Assembly (NCBI RefSeq): GCF_000003815.2 | Contig: NC_049997.1 | Location: 5,813,013 to 5,877,012 of the forward strand | Origin: Branchiostoma floridae | Taxonomy: Eukaryota > Chordata > Leptocardii > Amphioxiformes > Branchiostomatidae | Direction: 5' to 3' | DNA length: 64,000 nucleotides | Shown here: positions 33,809 through 45,807 of the stretch, in pieces | Numbering within the stretch: position 1 is the first letter of the stretch | How the letters are laid out: the number at the start of each line of letters is the position of its first letter | Notes under the pieces: model-generated | What the model saw: only the letters and a program-made list of their open reading frames with translations | The model's database searches: none | Told to the model about the DNA's origin: nothing | Position numbers and translations under genes: made by a program

Positions 33809-34376
33809 TTTCAAACCACAACAGGCTCGTTTCGATAAAACTTCTGCAACAGATAATCTTTTGCATTGCTCGCTTTAGGCATTAACTATCTGAGTAAAAA
33901 TGTATGGCTCTATGGGTGTTTTGTAGATGTTAGCAAGTACTCGGTTTGGAGAAAGGGCCTTTTACTGAAATTAAAGCACAGTTGGAATAGAAAGCCATTT
34001 TTACTTACTGTACAGACATGTATTTCCAAACAACAAATTGTGTCAAAACTACGGTCTCACCGAAACATTTGTGACTGTCTAGAAGTGGGAAACGCCGCTA
34101 ATACCACCAGCCTCTTTCTTTTTCTGTGTCCGTAAAAAGCACTTGCAGATTACAAATATATCAATCATTGAAACGGTCATCAAAATGTAAAAACGTGAAA
34201 ATTTGTAAGAAGAAACGCTTGATATTTCTGCCTGAGGAAAATTGTGACTGATAGACATAGATAAAAGATACATGCATCTACTATGATCCATGACAAACGT
34301 GACGTTTGATATCGTCCACCGAAATTTTTAAAAAAGATTTTAAAATATCTGTAATTTCCTGGGATCAAAATAATAT

Positions 34377-34613
34377 CTACAACGGAAAGTATGCATCATT
34401 TGGCTGGAATGCTATTTCATTACTAAAAGTACCATAAAAATACTGGAAAAGGTTACTAATTTTCTTGGATCCTGGCTTAGACAGATTCTGTTTATCCGGG
34501 TCCTGCGCCCAGGAAACCGGATCAGTCCGGAGGAACAGAAGAGCCATGACGGAACCGGAAACGGAAATGGCTGCGCCGATGTAGAAGACTTTCTGCCAGG
34601 CTTCTATGGTTTG
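34377..34613 (-). CDS. SLC17-like exon 11: TM12 and C-terminus
   Basis: 79 codons including stop TAG (34379-34377), after acceptor CTACCGACAG. It encodes EAWQKVFYIGAAISVSGSVM, as expected for the last TM, and a 40-residue polar tail that ends FPL. Confidence 0.93.
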   Translation of the reverse strand, partial: QTIEAWQKVFYIGAAISVSGSVMALLFLRTDPVSWAQDPDKQNLSKPGSKKISNLFQYFYGTFSNEIAFQPNDAYFPL

Positions 34614-37600
34614 CTGTCGGTAGTAAAAAAAAAATCTGATTTAGTTGTGGAGTAGATACAACTCAAGAACAATGTAGGGAGAAGGTTACACAATAATCTA
34701 CATTACTGCTTCGTTGTTTGTACAATAAACCCATTCGGATTCCGGAATTCGACTGCACATGCACAGGTCAACGGTGAAGACACAAACGAACCATATCTTG
34801 TCATCTTAAGGTCTCAGAACACAGTATTTATACGCGTTAAAATAGTGCACCGCTGTACTTGCAAAGGCCGTAGTTATTCTTCCGTGCACAACAGCGAGGT
34901 GGAAACTGTGGTGAATGGTAGAGGAATATATCGTTGTTGACACTGTATAAATTGGATTACGTTGCTTCTTCGGCCGGCGGGAATTTGCGCATTGATACTG
35001 TTACCGGCACTTCCTGGTCGTCGCCTGCAGTTCCATGACCTCCGCTGGGGGTCAAATCAAAGTGTCTTTTCTGGAAAAACGAGCAGGCAAATCTATGCTC
35101 ATTTTCAGATATTTTGTAGGTTGTACCCTCGGCTTCAACATACTAAATTCTTGTAAATGGTATCTGCACCCTACTATAGGTTTTGAGTCGTCGAACCACC
35201 TTACTTTGGGGTCCTTAACCATGTAAATTCCCATAGGCGAAAAACTGTGTTCTGAGACCTTGAACCACAGCGTGAATTCCCCAGGGATGGACAACAACCT
35301 TGAATTCGACTGATATGTTAGGAATTGACGTCGGCTGACTTGAACTGTAACATATTTGTCACTGTCCGACCCGCCGTTACCATGGCAACGGCCGCCAAGA
35401 CCGCTCCCTATGCTTAAGTATAGGACTTAGTGTGGTCCAAAGCCAGCTCGACCCCCCCCCCCCCCTTTTCTGCCCTAAAAAAGGCTAACCCCCAACTCCA
35501 ATCACTCAGAACGGTAGAATATGGTCTGGCAAGCACCTTGTAGCAGAAAAAGTCAAGCAGAATAGTAAATTTGTTGAGATAATGAGACCAATTAGCGGCC
35601 CCTCAGATAGTCCTTGTACGGAGCCTACACCTGTGCTAGGCGCCGAAGTGCAAAGTTGCCCATATCTCAGGAACCACTTGGATTTCTGTTCTAAAACTTG
35701 GTACGGTTTTATATCTGGACTAGTTTTATTGCATGAGCAAAAGAAATCCAAGGTCAAGTTGGTTTAATGATGAAAGGTTACAATTAGAAGCATGCATAGA
35801 CGAAACGTGGTTTCTTAAAAGTCAGTGTAAGAAAACTAGTTCTTTTCTTGGGAGCTGTTGGCACTTTGGAGCTTACAGACATATTATTTTGTTAGAAATA
35901 TAAGGTTTTAGCCGTGTTTGTGTGTGTGAACAAGACACATCTAGAACGGCTGAATGGATTGTTTCAAACTCGATTTGTTTTCATACTCAGTTTGTTAGAT
36001 GTATTTATTCTTCCTAGCACTAAAAAGATTGAAGGTTTCAAAAAATATGCAGAGACTTATCTCACTAACGCACGTTTTCCTCTGTGATAACTCCCACCGT
36101 CAGAGGCACAATGAATCCTGCGCAGTTTGCTACTGCGTTGCTGAGTCCAAACGCTACTCCAGAGAACCCCAGTGTGAGTTCCGTGTAGCTCGGGTAAAAC
36201 CCTGGTATCATCACACCTTGCATGACCGTGGCCAGACACAACATGGCGATGGCTGCTGTGGAATCACATCTCACGTGACCAACAGCAACAAGGCAGGCGG
36301 CAACGCCAACCAAGGCTGCGACGTGAAAATTGAAAAAAAAAGTCGTCTGTCATTCGTAAGGATAAAACGACCGAACACGTCGATAAAGGTTAGACATCCA
36401 TGTAACAAAATCTGACAAATAGAAGTTACTCACAGCAAATACTGAAATAGATATGATTTTGGACACGGTACGATTTTTTAGACAGCATACGCCACTTTTC
36501 CTCAGTGACACTGCAGGGATCTGCTGAAACCCAGGTACGAATCCCTTTTACAGGTCCCCACACTGTCACTGACGAAGGATAGTGGATACTGTCTGAAACG
36601 TCTGACAGGTTAAACAATCATATCAAGTTGATTGAGTAACTGCAGATAGTTATGGAAAACGACATTACCTTGGTTTCTGATAACATAGTTCTTTATATAC
36701 ACCTTTCTCACGCGGCGGCCATGATAGATCGAAGAAGAGGTCAATGAGGCAAACAGACAAAACTTATTTCTAAAATCAGGTCCCATTTAGTTTTTCCCCC
36801 AAACCACACAACTTTTCATGATATAAGATAGAATGATAAATATTACAAGAAGTGTTATGCACCGAAAGATGTAGCAATTTACAGTAGTGTAGACTGACCC
36901 CATAGTCGCTTAAGAGATGCAAAATAACAACATAATAATGCAAATTTTTAACGAATTTGCAGCCATTCACTTATTGGTCGATTTCCTAATTGGCAGGCTA
37001 CCATTGGTCGAACTGCTAATTATGATGGACAGCCTTTTGTTTGCCACATTGAACTCGTTTTAGATCTATCATGGCCGCCGCGTGAGAAAGGTGTATAGGA
37101 ATCCGTCATGGATACAATGTGTGATGAAAGATCAAACTTGTGTGATATCTTACCGAATGTGCACGTCTTTCTTATGTTCACCTTTTTGAAACCAGACCGC
37201 ATGATGACAGCATCAATGATAAGACTAGACAGGATTCTTGACGCCATGAGAGTCAGATATGGCATCGCAGACAAAGCTCCATTCTGCATGACGTAGATAA
37301 ATGAAGTTATGTACATATTACAGCCCTATGTCCGCATGCAATTATGTCATTTTCTAAAAAAATTCATCCTGAGCATATGTAGTGGAGATGTTAGATTTTA
37401 AAACTATTGGTCATTGCCTTTTCCTTCACCAGAGACCCTCATCTTTGCCATTAAATCACAATAAAATAAATCGCGATGTATATGCGGACTTGATACTTAC
37501 ATACTAAGCTTATCTTACCTGTACTGATGACAATTCATGGCGAGATGTTTGAAACACACCAATTTCTATTCAACTAAGAAAATGATCTTTATCAATGTAT

Positions 37601-40600
37601 ACGTGGCGTTTTCGGTTTGTGAAGAAAGATGACGTGTGTAATATTTGTATTTCCCCTTTCTGGAGGTCATAGCAATGGTGCCAGACAATAGTTTGTAATG
37701 ACATTGCCATTCAAAACGTCACATGTCTATAAGGTCACATTAGCTAAGTTCAGCGATTGTTTATTTGAACCCTAGGGAGGTTGAAGGACGACCAATATAC
37801 ACTATACAATATACTATTACAACAATATACTATTAAAATACGTTTAAATGTTAACAATGTTCAAAAGAGCTTGCGTTTATTGCACAGAGGGGACAACCGT
37901 TATAAATAAGTTGAGAGAAGGGGGTGTCAGTTGATACAGCAATACAAAATTGGTATGTCTCCCTACCGTATCAATGCTGAAGTTGAGGATCGTATCCATG
38001 TACAAAGGTAGGGAAGTAAGCATCATGAAAAATCCCCAGTTGTCTGCACAGTGAATGTAGATCAGCACCCACAGGTGTGGCGATAAAAACAGTTTTAACC
38101 AAGGAATGTTCCGGCCCTAATAAAAATACAAATCGACTCCATGTTTTCAAAACGACAGTATATATCAAATATTTAGTTTTGAACGTTAAAAACATTTCCA
38201 GTTTTAAAGACACGCACACGCAAAACAATTACAAATCATGAGTGTTTTTGTTTTGCTAGTACTACTAGTAGCTTTATGCAAAATATAAGTCAACTATATT
38301 TTGTTACTTCTGTAACTATTTGTTATTCTTACAGCGTTTGCTCTGAAGTTAGATGGTTTCTTAACCGTAACAGCTTTCACACCACGTGCATATGCACAAA
38401 GAATACATACAAAGAGATAGCTGAAGAGAGATATAAAGAAATAAGTGAAACACACACACAACACAAAATTTCATTTCATTCTGTATTAATGAGGTCATAG
38501 AATGCGGACTATCAAACATCACCTAGAACTCATGACATACCTTTGTCGTTTTCTGTACATTGGACTCAACGTATGCCCTTTCGGTTTCAGTTATTCTCGG
38601 ATGAACGGCAGGAGAGTCAAACGCCAGGAGATACCAGATACAACAGAACACCACTCCAGCTACCCCTGCAGTATGAAAAAGAACGAAGGAAACAACAACA
38701 AAGAACATATGTAAAGTTTATCAACACCTGATGTTGCCTGATATACGATAAATGTTGCGTTCACAAATGTGTAATTCTGTATCACTCCGTAGAGGAAAGA
38801 AAGCATTCAATTTAATGTATAATGAAAACACATCATGCTAATCTTTTAAGCACTTTCTTGTTTTTCTGAATTTGACAAAGCCGGGTCAATCTTTTAAGTC
38901 TTGGTCTGTGGTGATGCCATAGTATTTGAGGCTTAAAACAATGGTGTACACGTTACTTCGTAAACCTTACAGTGATTCACCCATTTTCGAGAACAAGTCA
39001 AAAAAGCAAATTTTATCATACATTTTTGGAATGATATTGCGATATAGGAATTTCCGACTAGAGGTATGAGGGATAATTTACATATTGATGATATACCTGT
39101 AATCACCATGATCATTATCATTGTCATAATCACCATCGCGATGAGGGTGGTGCATGTGATACTGATGACACAAATTCTAATTGCCCTCCGGTAGTAGTTG
39201 CCGACCAAAAAATATGCCCCTGCAGTTCCAGAGCAACCTGCTAGGGGGGCCAAAATATACACCAAATATTCCTTATGTCACACGCTATCTGCCATCCAAA
39301 AATCAAGACCATGGCACATCCAGTTCAAAAGATAAAAAAAAACAACTAATTTCTGCTGCAGTACCAAGGTCACATTTTTTTTTTATTTACTTTGAGGTCA
39401 CCGCAAAACAAGGCTCGTGGAGCCACTCAAGCGTTTTGGGTTACGTTACTGAATTGTGAAGAGAGATGTTTGTTTACCCTTAATTTGAACAGTTTCAGGC
39501 TGTACCCTGTGGGGAAGCAAGTCCGTGGAAGCTTATTCCATAGCGATGTTGTTCTAGGAAAAAAGCTCTGAGCGTGGAACTTCCTCCTGTTAGGTGGATT
39601 GTGGAGGAAAAAAGGATGATTTGTTTCCGTGGAAGTGGCTAAACGGGTTCTTGCTGTGAAGGTTCGTATTGAAGGCGCAAGTGAATGAAGTTCTGCCGAG
39701 CATTTACCATGGAAGTACCGATAGAAAAGTGCTAGGCTAGCTACATCACGCCTTTGGGCCAATGGTTGTAGTGTGGCGAATAAGTCGGTGCCAACAATGT
39801 TCCTTAACCGTTTTTGTACTCTATTGAGGCAGGTCAGGGAGTTCTGGGAGGCTCCAGCCCAAATGTGACAACAATATTCCATTTTGGGCCTTATCTGACT
39901 CTTATAAAGATAAAGAATAGCAGAGGGGGTAAGATATTTTCTGGTTCGGTACAAAGAGCCCACCATTTTCCCAGCTTCCTTGGCAACGGATTGGATGTAA
40001 CAATTCCACTTAAGATCAGGAGTAAATCTTAGGCCCAAGAGTCGCTCAAAGCATTGGGCTTCTTTAAGTAGAGTCCCACTCATTTGGACCGGTGGCAGGT
40101 TCGGATCGGATCTCTTATGATGGAACGAAAGAAGGTTTGTTTTTGAAGGGTTGAAAGTCACAAGCCACGTTTTGCCCCATTGAACTGTATGATCAAGGTC
40201 AGCAGAGAGATTAGCTGCAAGGGAGCGGTCATTACATCTCTTGGATGTGTGGCCAAATACTGAAGTGTCATCAGCATATATGTCGACAAATGATCTGAGT
40301 ATATGATCAGGCAGATCGTTTATGTAGATTAAAAATAATGTTGGACCGAGGATGGATCCTTGCGGTACTCCAGCATTGATGCTATGACATTCTGATGATT
40401 GACCATTTATAACGACCTTCAGAGATCTGCAGAACAGGAAGGATTTTATTGTTGCTAGAATCTTGCCGCAGATGCCATAGCTGGCAAGTTTATGCAGTAA
40501 ACCTCTATGCCATACCTTGTCAAACGCTTTTGATATATCTAAGGCAACTGCTCTGGTCACAAAGCCACCATCAAGGGCTGTACTTATTCGATGGGTTATG

Positions 40601-43600
40601 ACAGTTAGAACATCTGCCGTGGACCTAGAAGATCTAAAGCCATACTGTTTGTCGCTCAGGAGATTGTTGTCTTCAAGATGGGTGAGTACTGCCTTGTTTA
40701 TGAAGGACTCGAAGAGTTTACTAATGATACAGAGAAGACTAATTGGCCGATACTGGGATGGAGATGACCGTTCTCCAGCGTTCTTAAAAACAGGACAAAC
40801 TGATGATATCTTCCACATGGAGGGAAAACATTTTCCCTTTAAGCAGCGATTAAAAAGCTTGGCCAGGATGGGAGATAATTCAGGAGAAATGTTTTTAAGA
40901 ACAACTACCGGAATATTGTCTGGCCCAGTTGCCTTGTTGGCATCAAGATCCTTAATGAGCTTTGTAACTTCCCGAGCTGTAACTTTGATGTTTTTCAGAA
41001 AAGTATCAGTCCGAGCAGGAAAATCAGGGAGTGGATGACCCTGATCATCCACATTTTTTCACATACCAGGGGCCCATAATTGACGTTGACCTTTATCTTC
41101 CCAACAACTACCAACAAACCAAATATCATTGTAATCCATTGAGAGGTTCTTGAGATATGCTCACTACAAAAATCCGGACACACAGGCAGGCAGACACACA
41201 GACAGGCAGACACACAAACAGACACACAGAAAACTACATCTCCATTTTTCATGGAGATAACAATCACAAGCCTTAGGGTAATTGAGACGAGCGCTTTAAA
41301 AATGATTCTGACCTACCTGTAATATATAAGGTAACAGCCCAGCCAAACTGTGTAATCAAGTACGCCGTCAATGAAAACCCCACAAAGACTCCCAAAGTTT
41401 CACCTATGTAAAAGAAATAAGCGTGTTATAAATAAAAACTTTTTGTGTACCGTCATTTTACCGTCATAAATATTAAAAACAAACCAATATACAGAAAAAA
41501 GGCTAGTATGAAATTCTACATTATACATGATCAAATTGAACAAAATAAAAAATAAAAAGGAAAATGGGTCATATTGCAAATGATCAATAATGAATATAAC
41601 CCACGATTTATAAGTATGAAGAAATATCTCGGAATTTTATCCAAAAATTATGTAAATTTTTTGTTATCAAATTCCAAGGAAAAAACAGAGCAACTGAACA
41701 AGAAAAAAAATCGGGTGAAAGTTATGCTTGGACATCAAAGTTTTTGAAAGTGGCTAATGATAAGCAAGATTGTTGCAGTTGGCTTAGGTTGTTTCATTTG
41801 GTGGAACCTCTAAACTTTATTGCATGTTGTTTTTGACTAGATTCTGTCTTAATTGGTCTTAAAATATTCTATTGTGCTGTATAGCGGTGATGGAGAGGAA
41901 ATTGATAAGACTTTTGTATTCCTGAGGCAAGCAAAGCTGACATGCCCAATTTTATGTAAAAATATGGCAATTTGAAATTCGTTCATTGCCAAATATCGTC
42001 ATGGCATGGTGGTAGTGATACAAATGTAGTGCCGCTCTTTCTTCATTGCACAACACTAGACAAGTCAAGGGACACCTTTGTGTTTGTGTGGAGCAACCCA
42101 GGTGAAAGACCACCAATGCAGTCCCTCATCAGAATGCATACAAAACATGTAAGAAAGGCGCTGTCAAAAGTCACCTGCCTGAATTTTAGTCGGCGGCAAA
42201 CTCACATTGGCAGCAAAGCCTGACTTCTTGTTTGTTTAGAAAGTTTCGATCATTTCCGTACGGTGCAAAGGTTAACACCGCAGCCAAACGAACTCTGGTG
42301 ATCTTTAAACCGCTCAGGCATGGCATCAAAACATGGAAATTACACATGTTCTAGATTGTCGTGGTCAACCCACTTATTGCTAAAAACCTAATTTTGTCGC
42401 AGAATGAAATAGCCAGAACCCTTAGCTATAATTTCCAGCTCCAAAATGACAACATTTCCCAAGATACAGGCTTCTTACACTTACTTTTGCAAGCCATCTT
42501 GAATGGCACGAAAAGCCTCGTTCTGCGCAGGTTTGTAATGGTGACCTTTCACCAGAACCCGTAGTTTTCCAACAAAGAAGCTAGGCCAATCACCTAACTA
42601 TTACTTAGTGTGAATGCTGTACATTTAAGACATATATACTCTATAAGACATGTTTGCTTAAGGCATGTACTCCGTTAAACATTTCACGATTTTTTTCAGA
42701 GAAACACGCAAACACAAACGTGTACACACACTAGTACATACACAGTTAGGCAAATACTGTGTGCATGCAGGCGCACCTATTTGTTTCACACTAAAACTAC
42801 AGGTAGGACAAGCTGCATCTGCTACTAGCTGTACATGTGTATGCTGACATACCGGCAAAGATGATTGCAAGAAGACGTCCTCTTTCCTGATACGGAGCCC
42901 ATCTGGACAACACGCCAAACGTACCTGGGAGTACTACACCCTATGAAATGTGTCAGAGAAAGTCTATCAATTATCTGTTTCTGTGAGAATGTATTTTCTG
43001 TCCACTGTATCATTCGCCCACCCTCCTCGTAATTTCAAAACGGCTTACTATACGATCACCAGATTTGCAGGGGATGATATGCTCATCAAGTTTTATAACT
43101 TCCATAATTTTATAAATCATTATGACGTACTATGACGTAGTTATTACGTCATTAATTAATCACTTTTGCTAAAATGGGGTATTCCGATATTACTTTAATA
43201 TTTCACACAAAAATTTAACAAATGAAGGTTTCTTATGAGTATTTAAGTGTTACAAGACTTCTGTTAGCAAAAGCCGACGCAACGACGTCAAAATGACGTC
43301 ATAAAATGACGTCATCTGTATGTTAGCTATCCGCCATCTTACATTATCCACCTTAAATGTCTTAAGATACATATTTTTCATATAGCCCTAAAATCCCCTG
43401 AAAACGGATTAAAAACGTTCGCATAAATGTTTTCTGTAAAAAAATACAAAGTAGTTTTGAAATCCGAGTGAAAATAAGCAGGATATACTTTTCATCATGA
43501 TATTGTTGGCATCTTGGATTTTGACCACTGACGTAAGCAAATTAGCATCTTATTATAAATGTCACAGAAAATATAGAATATGTTTAACATCAAAGATATA

Positions 43601-45710
43601 TGAAAACAAGTTTATTTTACAAGGAAAATCTTAAAACCCCGTTGATTAACTAAAAATTAGTGATTCATGTAAAATATGCCTTTCGGAAACCCGTTACCAT
43701 GGCAACATGAAATATTTTATCCCGGTCTGGATAGGGTTAAAACTTCAACTTAAAAGGTCAAAGTGCATCCTGTAAAAGCCTACTCAAATAAGAAGGACAT
43801 ATGAACGGTTCGTAGTCATGACTCTCCTTCATATTAAGGAATTTGATTAGATTGCGTGGACACTACAGAATAAACTCCTGAAGCCGTAACAACATAATAC
43901 CTGGTAGCGATGCATAACGTCATTTAGATGTAATTAGCATATCCTGTTTTATCAGTTTGTTTCTCCTTACTGTACTGATACTATAGCTGGTATCTAAACA
44001 AAAGCCAGAAAGGCAAAACGTTAGGCAGTACCTTGGCCGCACCTGGGGCAATTACTGTCGTATTGAGGTCACCTGATTGGCGCCGAATGGCAGCTCGCTC
44101 CAGACACTTGCGACAGTCGTATTGAGGTCACCTGAGTGGCGCCGAATGGCAGCTCGCTCCAGACCCTTGCGATCTAGACCCGCCTATTGTAAGCTCCTCG
44201 CAATTCAGCCCCTGGCTGCAAAGAGTGAGTAGTCGGCCCACCAAATAATAACAATGTTAAACCTGGGGCCTAACTCTAAACTCTTACCTGCACAAATCCG
44301 ACCACCACCCGAACAACAAACAGCCACCAATCTCCAGCGAAGGCAGCCGCGGGTGTCAGCAGAGTCAGAACGGAGGAGAGCAGGATGCTCAGGCCGAGAA
44401 CTTTCTTCCCACCAAACCTGGCCTCCAGGAACCCTCCCATCACCTGACTGAAGACGTGGCCGTACGAGTAGGCACCGATGATGCGGCCTTGGGTGATGGG
44501 GTCCCAGGAAAACTTGTCCTGCAAAAAAAAAGAAAGTGGTTAAATTTTTACCACATCATATACAATGTGATTTTGTTTATGACGCCTCGTTTTTTTGTGA
44601 TCAATATATATTGTCCATTGGTGTCTTCACTCTGACTAAATGTAACACGCTATGTTTTGTTTTAGTTTGTCTTACATGTATGGTGGGAACAAATAAATAA
44701 ATAAATAAATTTGAAATAAAATTACAGCAAAAATAAGTTTTCTTACCTGAATGTTATGCTCGGTTCTAGGGCTGGGTACCGGTACAATAAATTCAGGTCC
44801 AGGTCCGGTTCAGGTTCAGAGGATCAGGTCCAGGTCCGGACCTGAACCTGGACCTGATTCAGTATGACTTATACCAATGGTCCATTTCACTACAAAGAAA
44901 TCTGTTTGGTGGAGTATTAGACATGACACTGGCGTTTTAAAATACTACAACGCTAACTGCACCTGTACGATTGACTGTAAACATTGGTAGAAATTACTAT
45001 AAACTCTACTCTACTTCACTCTTGTTATTTTCTTCCAACTGCAAGCGCCAAAACGTATGAATGCCTGATAAAATAATATGTTCATTTTCTAATCGGTCCA
45101 ACATCCGGTCCACCTAATTTTTTCAGGTCCGGTTTTTCTGGACCGGTACAATAAGAAAAACCGGTTTTGTACCGGTACGCTGTACCGATACCCAGCCCTA
45201 CTCGGTACTGTTTGCGTGCCAACTTACCCCCGTCTCATTGTTCAGGTTATAGGTCAAGTTCTCTACCGTGTTGTTCTCGTGGATGGGATACATTAGATTC
45301 TCTGTCGTGTTTACAAAGCACTCGTTCTCCCCGGAGCTGTTGCCTTCATTGTTCGGAGCATGTTTTACCATGGCAACGACGATGATACTGAAGTCCGACC
45401 GCAGGGTGAAGAGGTGAATAACGACTCCCATAAGAAGGGCGGCCAAAGTGTACCTGCTCGGAATGCAGCAGGTCATCTGAGGACAGAGAGGACTATGTTA
45501 TGTTGAAATACTCTGGAACTCTTCAGCTCTACATGGTGTAGCATTGTGTTTTGTTACTCAGTATCTCAGTGTCACTGATGAAAGATAACGGATGATATCT
45601 GAAACTTGTGACCGTTTTCAAATTTATATCTGGTTGCGTGAGTAACTGCTTTTTGGCTGGGTAGCTTATTACCTGAATGTCTAACCTTCATGGACATAGT
45701 AGTAGTAGTA

Positions 45711-45807
<97 letters not shown>

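Larger units (their letters stand above)
39181..41262 (+). repeat. Dispersed repeat copy 4, split by a LINE insertion
   Basis: The left part (39181-39375) has ATGCCCCTGCAGTTCC, GCTAGGGGGGCC and GCTGCAGTACCAAGGTCACAT. The right part (41059-41262) resumes at CACATACCAGGGGCCC and ends with a CA tract and TTTCATGGAGAT. The uninterrupted junction is seen in the copy at 53085-53330. Confidence 0.87.

Noticed and set aside
35052..35297. 81-residue minus-strand frame in the last transporter intron
   Set aside because: It overlaps an inverted-repeat element and has no SLC17 similarity; exons 10 and 11 join in phase without it.
40517..41038. 173-residue plus-strand frame
   Set aside because: Antisense shadow of the LINE reverse transcriptase, which has clear RT motifs on the minus strand.
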